In this document: positions 9,451 through 18,327 of the stretch, piece after piece
Layout: the number at the start of each line of letters is the position of its first letter
How positions within the stretch are numbered: position 1 is the stretch's first letter
Origin: Nocardioides sambongensis
GTDB taxonomy: Bacteria > Actinomycetota > Actinomycetes > Propionibacteriales > Nocardioidaceae
Assembly: GCF_006494815.1 (NCBI RefSeq)
Contig: NZ_CP041091.1
Span: 2,370,501 to 2,434,500, forward strand
Reading direction: 5' to 3'
DNA: 64,000 bases
Program-made: the position numbers and the translations under genes
The notes under the pieces: generated by a model
The model's database searches: none
What the model was told of the DNA's origin: nothing
Seen by the model: the letters and a program-made list of their open reading frames with translations, nothing else

Positions 9451-9978
9451 TCAGGCGGCGACCACCGCGCGGAGCCGGTCGAGCAGACGCGGGCGGCGGG
9501 ACGTCTCCGTCACCGTCGCAGCGGCGTCGACGCCCCGGCGGGCGCGCTCCTCGAGGTCCGCACCGACGACACGCGCGGCGTCGTCGGCGAGACTGGAGCG
9601 ACCGGCCATCACCGCCAGGAACACGTGCTCCTTGTCGGTGGCGACGGACATCGCGGCCGCCATCGCGTCGTCGAGCGGGTGGTCGCGATGGCGGTCGAGC
9701 ACCCGGCGCACACCGGGCAGCTCCCGGGCGCTCTCGCGCCACGCCTGCACCACGGCGTCCGGCAGGTCCATCGGCTGGTCCGCGAAGACGCGCTCGATGC
9801 GGCCCGCGAGCCGGGTGTGCCACTTCAGCTGCAGCGCGGCGAGCAGGTCGAGCTCGCCGTCGAAGGCGCCGGCGACGCCCTCGACATCCATCGGCAGACG
9901 ACCGTCTCGCCGGGCATCGGCGGCGTCGATCACCGCACGCAGCACCTCGGCACGGCTGTGGAAAGCCTTCCAGGTCAT
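9451..9978 (-). CDS. Hypothetical alpha-helical protein
   Basis: A 175-residue soluble protein starting MTWKAFHSRAEVLRAVIDAA. It is rich in Ala, Arg and Asp and appears all-helical, with DGELDLLAALQLKWHTRLAGRIE in the middle. I do not recognise a named family. The start at ATG 9978 is preferred because the reading further upstream has poor composition. It is divergent from the TetR gene at 10199, and the 220 bases between them may hold a shared control region, which makes it a candidate target of that regulator. Confidence 0.65.
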   Translation of the reverse strand: MTWKAFHSRAEVLRAVIDAADARRDGRLPMDVEGVAGAFDGELDLLAALQLKWHTRLAGRIERVFADQPMDLPDAVVQAWRESARELPGVRRVLDRHRDHPLDDAMAAAMSVATDKEHVFLAVMAGRSSLADDAARVVGADLEERARRGVDAAATVTETSRRPRLLDRLRAVVAA

Positions 9979-10198
9979 GGTCGGGCTCCTCACTCCTCTG
10001 GCGGAGCCGGCCTCCCACGGGGAAGGGCACTGAATGCCGATACCCGGGGAATCCGACATACCGCTGGTACGTACTCCGAGTATGGCTCTGGCCGGCGTCC
10101 TCCCCAACCTCTCCGAGCGTGATTCGGCCCACCCCGGCACCTGCCGCCGCCGTGACCGCCGTCACCTCCCGGCGCACCGGCCACGGGTCCGGACTCCT

Positions 10199-10942
10199 AT
10201 GCTGACCTGCGTGGCGAAGGCATCGATGTCCCGGCTCGTCCCCAAGGTCCCGAAGGTTCCCGGGGTGGACGCCAAGGCCGGGAAGTCCCGTCGGGCCGCC
10301 TACTCGGCCTCGACCAAGCGGGCGCTGGTCGACATCGCCGAGGAGCTCTTCACCGAGCAGGGCTACGCCGCCACCTCGCTGGACGCCGTCGTGGCGGGAG
10401 CCCGCGTCACCAAGGGCGCGCTGTACCACCACTTCGCCGGCAAGCAGGCGCTCTTCGAAGCGGTCTTCGAGCGCGTCGAGGAAGACGCCGCCAAGCGGAT
10501 CCAGCGCGCCCTGCGCGGGCACGGCGACCCCTGGGAGAAGGCGCGGGAGGGACTTCGCGCGTTCCTGAACGTGGTGCAGGAGCCGCGCTACCGACGCATC
10601 GTGATCGCCGACGGCCCGTCGGTGCTCGGCTACGAGCGGTTCCGCGAGCAGGAGGAGCGCTCCACGTTCGCCAACGTGCTCGAGATCGTGCGGTCGACGC
10701 TGGCGGCGGGCTCCTGGGACCTCGACGAGGAGATGCTGCAGACCTACGCGCGGATCTTCTTCGGCGCGATGTCCTCGGCCGGCGAGTCGGTGGCCACCTC
10801 CGGCGATCCGGTGCTCGCCGCGCAGCGGGTCGAGACCGCGATCGGCTTCCTGCTCAGCGGGGTGCAGAGCCTGGTCGAGGCCGGGGTGGAGTTCCCGGAC
10901 GTGAGCGACCGGGCCGCCGACGGCGACCCGGTCGATGGCTGA
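10199..10942 (+). CDS. TetR-family transcriptional regulator
   Basis: The 247-residue protein has a basic leader and then a TetR DNA-binding domain: TKRALVDIAEELFTEQGYAA, TSLDAVVAGARVTKGALYHH and FAGKQALFEAVFERVEEDAA. The C-terminal part (RRIVIADGPSVLGYERFREQ) resembles the common TetR C-terminal ligand domain. The start could be ATG 10199, GTG 10211 or ATG 10226; the HTH begins well after all three. It is divergent from the hypothetical gene at 9451-9978. Confidence 0.88.
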   Translation: MLTCVAKASMSRLVPKVPKVPGVDAKAGKSRRAAYSASTKRALVDIAEELFTEQGYAATSLDAVVAGARVTKGALYHHFAGKQALFEAVFERVEEDAAKRIQRALRGHGDPWEKAREGLRAFLNVVQEPRYRRIVIADGPSVLGYERFREQEERSTFANVLEIVRSTLAAGSWDLDEEMLQTYARIFFGAMSSAGESVATSGDPVLAAQRVETAIGFLLSGVQSLVEAGVEFPDVSDRAADGDPVDG

Positions 10943-10971
10943 GCGACGCCGTCGGCGTCAGTCGCTGCCGA

Positions 10972-11985
10972 TCACTTGGCGTAGCTGACCGATCCGCCCG
11001 AGGCGTCGTTCGGGACCAGCTCGATCCACACCTTGCCGGCCGGCACGGTGAGCTCGCCGTCGGCCGTCTCCAGCTGGATCGCCGACTCCAGCGACTTCTT
11101 CGACCAGGTGCCCTTCACGACCTTGCCGCCGTGGAACAGCAGCGCGTCGCCGGTGCCCTCGAACTTCGTCTCCGGCACCGGGTTGCCGGCGGGGTCGGTG
11201 TAGCCGGCGTCGCCGACCTCCACCCGCAGCACGAGCACGCTCTCGGCCGGGAACTGGCTGTCGGCCTCGGCATAGCTGTTCGCGTTGGTGTAGCCGTCCT
11301 TGGCGTAGGTCCACTCCGTCGAGTGCGAGCCGAAGTCCGCGGTGAGCGTCCCCGCCGGCTTGCCGCCGGTCTTGTCGTCCGCGGCGCCCCACGGGAGGTA
11401 GTCATCGGGCCGGGCCGTCTCCCCGTCCTCCTGCTCCTTCGCGGCCTCGGAGAGGTTCACCATCAGGTTGTACGGCGCGGTCCGGCTCTCGTCCCGCGCG
11501 AACCCGGTCGACCCCTCGGTGACCCAGGTGACGCCCGCGTCCTTCAGGCGGTCCAGGGTGACCTGGGCGGCGCCGCTGGTGGCGACCGTGGCGTCGACCG
11601 GGGAGACGATGCCGATGTCGCTGGCCCGCATCGACCGGACCGGCCCGACCAGGTCGGGCACCTCGGAGTAGTAGAAGGCGGCCAGTCGGGTGACGCCCCC
11701 CTCGACCAGCTCCTCGACGACGAGGTCGGCGCTGTCCAGACCGACCTGGGGGGCGCTGCCTGCGGTGTTGTCGATCTTCACGACCATCACGGGGCGGTCC
11801 TGCTCGGGGTCCTGCTTCCCGGTGGCCTCGAGGCCGGTCAGCGGCCAGGTCTGCGGGGCCTCCTCGGCGGGAGCGGTGGACTCCTCGCTCGAGGCCGGCT
11901 CCTCCTCGTCCCCACCGCACGCGGCGAGACTGAGGCTGAGGGCGACCAGGGCCGCGGGCAGCGCGGCGCGGGTGCGGATCTTCAC
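10972..11985 (-). CDS. DUF3048 (YerB-like) lipoprotein
   Basis: The 337-residue protein has a lipoprotein signal (LSLSLAAC) and an acidic Ser/Glu linker. It then matches the DUF3048 pattern: WPLTGLEA, RPVMVVKIDNTAGSAPQVGL, DLVVEELVEGGVTRLAAFYY, and PVRSMRASD. The family is a membrane-anchored extracytoplasmic protein of unknown role, related to YerB of Bacillus. It appears to be a single-gene unit convergent with the TetR gene. Confidence 0.9.
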   Translation of the reverse strand: MKIRTRAALPAALVALSLSLAACGGDEEEPASSEESTAPAEEAPQTWPLTGLEATGKQDPEQDRPVMVVKIDNTAGSAPQVGLDSADLVVEELVEGGVTRLAAFYYSEVPDLVGPVRSMRASDIGIVSPVDATVATSGAAQVTLDRLKDAGVTWVTEGSTGFARDESRTAPYNLMVNLSEAAKEQEDGETARPDDYLPWGAADDKTGGKPAGTLTADFGSHSTEWTYAKDGYTNANSYAEADSQFPAESVLVLRVEVGDAGYTDPAGNPVPETKFEGTGDALLFHGGKVVKGTWSKKSLESAIQLETADGELTVPAGKVWIELVPNDASGGSVSYAK

Positions 11986-12192
11986 GTCGGTACTCCGATC
12001 GGTCTCACGAGATTGTTCGGCTGCGGCGACACATCAGTCTCCGCCGCGACGCGACCACGCCCGCGCAGCCGCGCGGGCGTGTCGCTTTACGTGCAGGGCG
12101 CTAGGAACTGAGGCGAACGCCGAGGGAAGGCGACCTGGAGGGCGAAGCGGTCGTCGACCGAGGCGAACGCCGCCGGGCGCCCGTGCGCACGC

Positions 12193-12963
12193 TCAGACGC
12201 CGAGGGAGACGCCGCCGTCGACGTACAGCGTCTGCCCGGTGATGTAGGACGCCTCGTCGCTGGCCAGGAAGGTCACCGCGGCGGCGATGTCGGCGGGCTC
12301 GCCGACCCGGCGCACCGGGTTGTGCTCGGCGTTCAGCGCGCGGAACTCCTCCACGTCCATCTTCAGCCGGGCGGCGGTGGCGTCGGTCATCTCGGTGGCG
12401 ATGAAGCCCGGGGCGACCGCGTTGACGTTGATGCCGAACGGGCCGAGCTCGATGCCCAGGGTCCGGGTGAGGCCCTGCACGCCCATCTTGGCGGCCGAGT
12501 AGTTGGCCTGGCCCCGGTTGCCGAGCGCCGAGGTGGAGGAGATGTTCACGACCTTGCCGTACTTCTGCTCCACGAAGTGCTTCTGCGCGGCCCTGGTCAT
12601 CAGGAACGCGCCCTTGAGGTGCACGCCCATGACCAGGTCCCAGTCCTCGCCGGTCATCTTGAACAGCAGGTTGTCGCGGGTGATGCCGGCGTTGTTGACC
12701 AGCACGTGCACGCCGCCGAACTCGGCGACGATCCGCTCGAACGCGGCGTCCACCGAGGCCTCGTCGGAGACGTTGGCGCCCACCCCGATCGCCCTGACGC
12801 CGTCGGCCAGCGGCAGCCGGGCGGCGGCGTCACCGGCGGCGGACTCGTCGAGGTCGACGATCGCGACCGAGGCGCCCTCCTCCGCGAATCGGGTGGCGGT
12901 GCCGAACCCGATGCCTCGTGCGGCACCGGTGATCACGGCGATGCGTCCGTCGAAACGGCCCAT
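12193..12963 (-). CDS. fabG: FabG-like 3-oxoacyl-ACP reductase / SDR
   Basis: A 256-residue classical short-chain dehydrogenase/reductase. It shows the cofactor motif TGAARGIGFG, NNAGITRDNLLFKM, the catalytic Ser in ISSTSALG, and YSAAK with the catalytic Tyr and Lys. NITRDNLLFKM is typical of FabG, which reduces 3-oxoacyl-ACP with NADPH in fatty-acid elongation. The end (ASYITGQTLYVDGGVSLGV) is typical too. An AGGAG ribosome-binding site precedes ATG 12963. It stands outside a FAS cluster, so it could serve another beta-keto reduction. Confidence 0.85.
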   Translation of the reverse strand: MGRFDGRIAVITGAARGIGFGTATRFAEEGASVAIVDLDESAAGDAAARLPLADGVRAIGVGANVSDEASVDAAFERIVAEFGGVHVLVNNAGITRDNLLFKMTGEDWDLVMGVHLKGAFLMTRAAQKHFVEQKYGKVVNISSTSALGNRGQANYSAAKMGVQGLTRTLGIELGPFGINVNAVAPGFIATEMTDATAARLKMDVEEFRALNAEHNPVRRVGEPADIAAAVTFLASDEASYITGQTLYVDGGVSLGV

Positions 12964-13002
12964 GCTGGTTACTCCTATGGCAGGTGGTCGGTCGGCGGAA
13001 GC

Positions 13003-13428
13003 CTACGCGTCCAGGCAGGCCCGTAGCCGGGCGGCGTACTCCGCGGACTCGCCGGGGGCGTACTTGCGTCGCGGCCAGAAGAAGCCGCGCAGCCCGTCAC
13101 CCTTCGTGCGAGGCACCACGTGCAGGTGCAGGTGCGGCACCGACTGGCTGACCGTGTTGTTGACCGCGACGAAGCTGCCCTGGGCGCCGAGACCGTCGAT
13201 CATCGCGGTGCACAGGCGCTGGGCGGTGGACAGGAAGCCGTCCCGCAGGCCCGCGGGCAGGTCCGGCAGGGTCACCACGTGCTGGCGGGGCACGAGCAGC
13301 ACGTGTCCCTTGAAGACCGGCCGGCGATCCAGGAACCCGACCAGCTCCTCGGTGTCGAGCACGAGATCGGCCGGCGCGTCGCCGGCGACGATGTCGCAGA
13401 AGACGCAGCCGGCCGAGGTCTCACTCAT
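13003..13428 (-). CDS. HIT (histidine triad) family hydrolase
   Basis: This 141-residue protein has the catalytic triad signature SVPHLHLHVVPR (HxHxHxx) and the N-terminal CVFCDIVAGDAPADLV with its zinc-like cysteine pair. It would hydrolyse nucleoside phosphoramidates or dinucleotide polyphosphates, as in other HIT proteins. The length is normal. It follows a CTCC-rich Shine-Dalgarno sequence and is in the same direction as fabG, 40 bases upstream of it, so it may be co-transcribed. Confidence 0.92.
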   Translation of the reverse strand: MSETSAGCVFCDIVAGDAPADLVLDTEELVGFLDRRPVFKGHVLLVPRQHVVTLPDLPAGLRDGFLSTAQRLCTAMIDGLGAQGSFVAVNNTVSQSVPHLHLHVVPRTKGDGLRGFFWPRRKYAPGESAEYAARLRACLDA

Positions 13429-13465
13429 GCCAGGAGGGTAGAGGCACGGTCCTGCCGGCGCGGTC

Positions 13466-14764
13466 TCATCCGGCGCGGCGGTGCCACCGGTGTCCGTCGG
13501 CGAAGTCGTCGCGGGCCGCCACCGCGATGTCCGGGTGGTCGGAGAAGACCGCGTCGACCCCCGCCTCCAGGAACGCCGTCACCTCGCCCGTCAGGTCGCC
13601 GTGGGCGTTGGGGTCCGTGCTGCTGCGATGGTTGCTGGGCAGGAACTGGTTCTCGGCCCGCATCGTCCAGGTGACCACACTGAGTCCGACGTCGTGGGCG
13701 TCCTCCACCACCGAGGTCGGCTCACCGATCGCGCCGGCCGCGTCCCGGGGCAGGATCAGGTCCTTCACCGGCGAGACCCACTCGGCGTACGTCGCGATCT
13801 CGGCGAGGCCGGCCGGTGTGGTCATCTCCGCATAGCTGGTGGAGCCGCCGGCCGCCACCACGTCGTAGGGCGCGCCGCTTCCGTTGATCAGCTGGGCGAT
13901 CGGCGCCCTGGTCATCGCGTCGAGATCGCGGAGGTTGTCGATCTCGAAGGACTGCAGCACCACCTTCGCGTGCCGGTGGTCCAGGCCGTTGCGGCGGAGG
14001 GTCGCGACGAGCGGCTCCTCCATGGAGAGACCGATCGAGTCGAAGTACGTCGGGTGCTTGGTCTCCGGAGCGATCCCGATCCGGCGGCCGGTACGACGCG
14101 ACGCGCTCCGCGCCAGGTCGATCACCTCCTGCAGCGTCGGGACCTGGTACCGACCGTCGTAGGCGGTGTTGTCCGGGCGGACCCCGGGGAGCCGTTCGAC
14201 GGCCCGGAGGGTGCGCAGCTCGGCCAGGGTGAAGTCCTCGGTGAACCATCCGGTGACCGGGCGGCCGTCGATCGTCTTGGTGGTGCGCCGGCCGGCGAAC
14301 TCGGGGTGGTCGGCGACGTCGGTGGTGCCGCTGATCTCGTTCTCGTGGCGGGCCACCAGCACCCCGTCGGAGGTGGAGACGAGGTCGGGCTCGATGTAGT
14401 CGGCGCCCTGGGCGATGGCGAGGCGGTAGGCGGCCAGGGTGTGCTCGGGGCGATAGCCCGAGGCGCCGCGGTGGGCGATGACCAGGGGGTCTCCGGCGCG
14501 GTGGGGCTTGCCATGACCGGGCTTGCCGGGCTTGCCGGGCTTGCCGGGCTTGCCGGGCTTGCCGGGCTTGCCGGGCTTGCCGGGCTTGCCGGGCTTGCCT
14601 GGCTTGCCGTGTCCGTCCGGCGCGGAGTGGCCGGGGTGGCCGTGGCGGTCGGGACCGGCCTGGGCCGGGGCCACGCCGAGGGCGAGGCCGGCGGAGAGCG
14701 CGACGGTCAGCGAGGTGAGCAGGGCGGCGGGGCGTGCCCCGACCCGAGAGTTCCGAGATGTCAT
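13466..14764 (-). CDS. Secreted glycerophosphodiester phosphodiesterase with GKP-repeat linker
   Basis: The 432-residue protein has a Sec signal peptide, then a Gly-Lys-Pro repeat linker (about residues 55-85) and a GDPD domain. The domain shows [15 protein letters not shown], the metal site in [12 protein letters not shown] and the late [12 protein letters not shown]. It hydrolyses glycerophosphodiesters to glycerol-3-phosphate and an alcohol outside the cell. I start at ATG 14764, because the reading frame before it has no signal sequence. The linker is collagen-like in composition and could be variable in length between strains, since it is encoded by a perfect 9-base tandem repeat. Confidence 0.9.
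   Translation of the reverse strand: MTSRNSRVGARPAALLTSLTVALSAGLALGVAPAQAGPDRHGHPGHSAPDGHGKPGKPGKPGKPGKPGKPGKPGKPGKPGKPGHGKPHRAGDPLVIAHRGASGYRPEHTLAAYRLAIAQGADYIEPDLVSTSDGVLVARHENEISGTTDVADHPEFAGRRTTKTIDGRPVTGWFTEDFTLAELRTLRAVERLPGVRPDNTAYDGRYQVPTLQEVIDLARSASRRTGRRIGIAPETKHPTYFDSIGLSMEEPLVATLRRNGLDHRHAKVVLQSFEIDNLRDLDAMTRAPIAQLINGSGAPYDVVAAGGSTSYAEMTTPAGLAEIATYAEWVSPVKDLILPRDAAGAIGEPTSVVEDAHDVGLSVVTWTMRAENQFLPSNHRSSTDPNAHGDLTGEVTAFLEAGVDAVFSDHPDIAVAARDDFADGHRWHRRAG
14522..14611. repeat. 9-bp tandem repeat (CTTGCCGGG)n encoding the GKP linker
   Basis: Eight perfect copies of CTTGCCGGG run from 14522 to 14593, followed by two degenerate copies to 14611. On the minus strand they encode Gly-Lys-Pro repeats in the glycerophosphodiesterase. 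Such units usually expand or contract by slippage in multiples of three codons without breaking the frame. Confidence 0.95.
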
Positions 14765-14851
14765 GGCGCTCAGCCGACCAGGGTGAGGTGGCGCCACGGC
14801 GAGGCGGAGGTGAACTTCTCGGCCGGGTCGCACGCTCGGGGCCCGGCCCGG

Positions 14852-15916
14852 TCACTGCGGCATGCTGTCCCGGAGGAAGCGGACGGTCCGGTCCATCGCC
14901 GTGACGAACGCGGGCCCGAAGGCGTGCTGGTCGTCGTACCACTCGAGGGTGGCGTCCACGCCGGCGCGGCGCAGGGCCCGATGGGTGGCGCTCGCCCAGC
15001 GCGGCGGGCAGGTCTCGTCCAGGCGGCCGTGCACCAGGAGGACCGGTTCGGTGATCCGGTCCAGCAGGGGCCGCGCGGAGATCCCCCGCCAGAACGCCGG
15101 GTCGTCGGTCGGGAGCCCGTGGCGGCCGCGGGTCGCCGCCCGCAGCCGGGCGGTGCTGGCATCGGAGGCCTGGAACTGCGCGAAGTTCTCCGCCTCCAGG
15201 CTGGAGACCGACGCCCAACCGACGCCGGCCGCGAAGAGACCGGGCTCGGCCCCCAGGGCCTTGAGCATCACTCCCCCGCCCATCGACCGGCCGAAGAGAG
15301 CGATCCGGTCGGCGTCGACCCGGACCCGGTCGGTCGCCGCCAGTGCCCGCGCGGCGGCGACCACGTCGGCGCTGTAGCCGAGCCGGACCGCCGTCTCCAC
15401 CCGCGGGTCGTCGTCGCTCTCCGCGTGGTTGCGGTAGTCGACGTGGAGGGCGACGTAGCCGGCTGTCGCCAGGTGGCCACGCTCCCGGGTCATTCCCTGG
15501 CCCCGCTCGTAGTAGGCGGGGTCGATGTAGCCGTGGGCGAGCACCACCGCCGGGAAGGGACCGCGCCCGGTCGGCACGTTGAGCACGCCGCTGATCGTCA
15601 TCCGGCGGCTTCCGCGCCCCGACCGGGTGGAGCCGAAGGTGACGTCGTAGGAGGTGAAGGAGTCGGTCCGCTCGCGCACCGCGCCCAGACGGAGATCACC
15701 GCCGGGGAGGTCGGCGTCGGCGAGCGCCGCCACCGAGATCGGGTCGGGGGCTGGCTGCAGCGGCGACGAGGACCCAGGATTCGCGCTCGGGCTGCTGGTC
15801 GGGCTGCCGGTCGGGCTGGTGCTCGGGCGAGAGGTCGGCTCCTCGTCGGTGCCCGTGCAGGCGGTGAGGGCGAGCAGCAGCGAAGTCGCCGCGGCCAGCA
15901 CCACCAACGTCCTCAT
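14852..15916 (-). CDS. Alpha/beta-hydrolase lipoprotein
   Basis: A 354-residue protein with a lipoprotein signal (LLLALTAC) and a Ser/Pro/Thr-rich linker. The alpha/beta-hydrolase domain shows VVLAHGYID (oxyanion), GRSMGGGVM (nucleophile Ser), HGRLDETCP (Asp) and YDDQHAFGP (His). It resembles cell-surface dienelactone-hydrolase/peptidase-like esterases. The substrate is unknown. Its ATG start overlaps the stop of the small gene at 15913-16110 (ATGA), so it is the last gene of a small operon. Confidence 0.87.
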   Translation of the reverse strand: MRTLVVLAAATSLLLALTACTGTDEEPTSRPSTSPTGSPTSSPSANPGSSSPLQPAPDPISVAALADADLPGGDLRLGAVRERTDSFTSYDVTFGSTRSGRGSRRMTISGVLNVPTGRGPFPAVVLAHGYIDPAYYERGQGMTRERGHLATAGYVALHVDYRNHAESDDDPRVETAVRLGYSADVVAAARALAATDRVRVDADRIALFGRSMGGGVMLKALGAEPGLFAAGVGWASVSSLEAENFAQFQASDASTARLRAATRGRHGLPTDDPAFWRGISARPLLDRITEPVLLVHGRLDETCPPRWASATHRALRRAGVDATLEWYDDQHAFGPAFVTAMDRTVRFLRDSMPQ

Positions 15917-16110
15917 CCCGGCTCCACGGACCGGCGCCGCAGCCGGGTCAGGGTGCCCGGATCGGTGCAGGCCAGGCGCTCGACCTCCTCGCCTCCGTCG
16001 CAGCGGCAGAGGACCACATCGGCGGCGCCGGGGCCGGTCGGACTCAACCGCCAGGTCCCGCCGGCGACCTCCCAGCGCGCGACGGCCTCCAGCAGCGCGT
16101 CCGGCCTCAT
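15913..16110 (-). CDS. Small conserved-looking protein of unknown function
   Basis: A 65-residue protein beginning MRPDALLEAVARWEVAGGTW and containing a Cys pair (VVLCRCDGGEEVERLAC). I do not recognise a named family. The stop overlaps the start of the hydrolase gene, and the start overlaps the stop of a 20-residue ORF upstream (both ATGA), which supports a real three-gene operon. The cysteines may bind metal or form a disulphide. Confidence 0.6.
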   Translation of the reverse strand: MRPDALLEAVARWEVAGGTWRLSPTGPGAADVVLCRCDGGEEVERLACTDPGTLTRLRRRSVEPG

Positions 16111-16169
16111 CGGGCGAGCACCTCGACCGGGCCGGGCAGGGTGTCTGCCGCCGGTGTCGACGTACTCAT
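16107..16169 (-). CDS. Possible 20-residue small ORF upstream of the hydrolase operon
   Basis: An ATG at 16169 has a strong GAGGAG ribosome-binding site six bases away and opens a 20-codon ORF (MSTSTPAADTLPGPVEVLAR). Its stop overlaps the next start as ATGA. The peptide has no membrane segment and no known motif. It may be a small protein gene or a leader that couples translation to the gene that follows. Confidence 0.45.
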   Translation of the reverse strand: MSTSTPAADTLPGPVEVLAR

Positions 16170-16250
16170 GCCGGGCTCCTCACTGCGGCTGCACGCTCAC
16201 GCACGACCAGCGTAGGCGGGTGCTCACCGGTGGGCTCGTAGGTTGGGGGT

Positions 16251-16907
16251 ATGCGTATCGCGATTGTCGGAGGACACGGAAAGATCGCCCTGCAGTTGCA
16301 GCCGCTGCTGGTCGCGGGCGGGCACCAGCCGGTGGCGCTGGTCCGCCGCGAGGAGTATCGCGCCGAGCTCGAGGAGATCGGTGCCGAGGTGCGGCTGCTG
16401 GACATCGAGAACGACGGCGACGAGGCCTTCGCCGCCGCCTTCGAGGGCTGCGAGGCGGTGGTCTTCGCCGCCGGCGGCGGACCCGACGGCGACATCGAGC
16501 GGAAGCGGACGGTGGACCTCGAGGGGTCGCTGAAGTCGATCCGCGGTGCTCAGACCCGCGGCATCCGCCGCTTCGTCCAGGTCTCCGCCATCGATGTGGA
16601 CCGACCGGTGCCGGACGACGCCGGCGAGGTCTGGAAGGCCTACGTCGCCGCCAAGCGGGACGCGGACGTCGCCCTGCGCGCCAGCGACCTCGACTGGACG
16701 ATCGTGCGCCCCGGCCTGCTCACCGACGACCCGGCGACCGGTCTGGTCGCGCTCGGACCGGACGTCGAGCGCGGCGAGGTGACCCGGGCCGACGTGGCCG
16801 CGACCCTGGCCGCGATCCTGGACGCGCCGGAGAGCGCCGGACACCAGTGGAACCTGGTCGGCGGCGACGTGCCGGTCGCCGAGGCGGTCAGCGCCGCGAC
16901 GCGCTGA
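16251..16907 (+). CDS. NAD(P)-binding atypical SDR oxidoreductase
   Basis: The 218-residue protein starts with a Rossmann motif (IAIVGGHGKIALQLQPLL) of the NmrA/atypical SDR type, with EAVVFAAGGG for strand 4 and WTIVRPGLLTDDP near the end. It lacks the classical YxxxK pair; its active-site motif is VSAIDVDRPVP with a downstream YVAAKRDAD. It is divergent from the operon at 15913-16169 and converges with a flavin oxidoreductase, overlapping its 3' end by 20 bases. It could be a redox-sensing or reductase protein; the substrate is unknown. Confidence 0.85.
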   Translation: MRIAIVGGHGKIALQLQPLLVAGGHQPVALVRREEYRAELEEIGAEVRLLDIENDGDEAFAAAFEGCEAVVFAAGGGPDGDIERKRTVDLEGSLKSIRGAQTRGIRRFVQVSAIDVDRPVPDDAGEVWKAYVAAKRDADVALRASDLDWTIVRPGLLTDDPATGLVALGPDVERGEVTRADVAATLAAILDAPESAGHQWNLVGGDVPVAEAVSAATR

Positions 16908-18321
16908 CCCCCGCCGCCCCGGCGTGGTCGGCGATCGCGTGCCGCGCCGCGTGGTAGCCGCACATTCCGTGCACCCCGGCGCCGGGCGACGTCGACGACG
17001 AGCAGAGGTAGACGTGGTCCGCGATCCGGTAGGGGTCGAGGGCGGCACGCGGTCGTAGCAGCGTCTGCCGCAGGGTCGCGGCGCCGCCGCCGATCTCCCC
17101 GCCCGGATGGTTGGGGTTCTCGGCCGCGAGTTCTGCGGGCGTGCGCACCGCGAAGTGTTCGATGGAGTCCCGAAAGCCCGGCGCGAAGCGCTCGATCTGC
17201 CCCAGCACCGCGTCGGTGGCCCGAGCGGTGGAGCCGAAGGGCACGTGCCCGTACGCCCAGACCGGGTGCAGGTCCCCGTCGGACCGGCCAGGATCGGCGA
17301 GGTACTGCTGCCCGACCAGGACGAACGGCCGCTGCGGCATCCGCCCGGCCCGGACGGCGAGCTCGGCGGCATGGACCTCCTCGAACGTACCGCCGACGTG
17401 GACCGTGCCTGCGCGGCGGGCATCGGGAGCCGACCACGGCACGCCACCGCGGACCGCGAGATCGATCTTGTACGCCGCGCCGCCCCGGCGCCACCGTCGG
17501 TAGGCCCGCGCGACCCGGTGCGGCACCATCGGCCCGGCGATCCGCAGCGCGTCCTCCGGTGAGGTGTCCAGCAGCACCAGGTCGGCGGAGGGCAGCCTGG
17601 TCACCCGTCGCCCGGTCTCCACGGTGCCGCCCGCCTCGGCCAGCGCCGCGATCAACGCCACCGAGATCGCCTGCGATCCTCCGACCGCGACCGGCCACCC
17701 GACGGTGTGACCGAGCATGCCGAACAGGAGCGCGATGCCGGAAGTGCCGGCACTGTCCAGGGGCAGGCCGGCGTGGGCGGCCATCCCCGCCACCAGCGCA
17801 CGGGCCTCCTCGGTCCGCCAGCCGCGCACCAGACCGGTGGCGGGCAGCACCGCCCGCGGCACGAAGCGGGCCAGTGCGCCGGGGTGGCGAGGCACGCGGA
17901 GCAGCGGGCCGAGGATCGCGTCGGTGAGGTCGTCGACTCGGTCCACAGGTCCGGCGAACGTCCGGCGCCAGGCCTGGTCGTCGACGCCGAGACCGGTGGC
18001 CGTGGCGTCCAGGTCACGGAGCAGGGAAGCGGCGCGCCCGCCGTCGAGCACGTGGGCGGCCTCCACCGGAGCATGGGCGAAGCGCAGACCGTGTCGGTGC
18101 AGGTCCAGGGCACGGAACGCCGGAGAGGCGGCGCCGGTCGGGTGGGCCGCCGAGCAGACGTCGTGCAGCAGGCCCGGCACGGTGAGCTCCGCGCTGCGCG
18201 TCCCGCCGCCGGGCTGGTCCCGGGCCTCGAGCACCCTCACCTGGTATCCGGCGCGGGCCAGGACGACCCCGGCGGTCAGACCGTTCGGGCCGGACCCGAC
18301 GACAACGGCGGTGCGGGCCAT
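16888..18321 (-). CDS. FAD-dependent oxidoreductase, phytoene desaturase-like
   Basis: A 477-residue flavoprotein with a dinucleotide-binding N-terminus (VVVGSGPNGLTAGVVLARAG), followed by EARDQPGGGTRSAEL, which is shared by CrtI-like and related amine oxidase-type enzymes. The C-terminal flavin-binding segment (PGAGVHGMCGYHAARHA) is also present. It would oxidise or isomerise a hydrophobic substrate, but there is no carotenoid gene nearby, so the true substrate is open. It overlaps the SDR gene tail to tail by 20 bases. Confidence 0.85.
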   Translation of the reverse strand: MARTAVVVGSGPNGLTAGVVLARAGYQVRVLEARDQPGGGTRSAELTVPGLLHDVCSAAHPTGAASPAFRALDLHRHGLRFAHAPVEAAHVLDGGRAASLLRDLDATATGLGVDDQAWRRTFAGPVDRVDDLTDAILGPLLRVPRHPGALARFVPRAVLPATGLVRGWRTEEARALVAGMAAHAGLPLDSAGTSGIALLFGMLGHTVGWPVAVGGSQAISVALIAALAEAGGTVETGRRVTRLPSADLVLLDTSPEDALRIAGPMVPHRVARAYRRWRRGGAAYKIDLAVRGGVPWSAPDARRAGTVHVGGTFEEVHAAELAVRAGRMPQRPFVLVGQQYLADPGRSDGDLHPVWAYGHVPFGSTARATDAVLGQIERFAPGFRDSIEHFAVRTPAELAAENPNHPGGEIGGGAATLRQTLLRPRAALDPYRIADHVYLCSSSTSPGAGVHGMCGYHAARHAIADHAGAAGVSASRR

Positions 18322-18327
18322 GTGGCC

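Noticed and set aside
14522..14611. Possible CRISPR-like array
   Set aside because: The repeats are directly adjacent 9-base units without spacers, in a coding region, and there are no cas genes.
13481..16957. Very long plus-strand open frame (1158 residues)
   Set aside because: It runs opposite to four well-supported minus-strand genes. Its sequence is Gly/Val/Arg-rich with no domains. High GC makes long false frames common.
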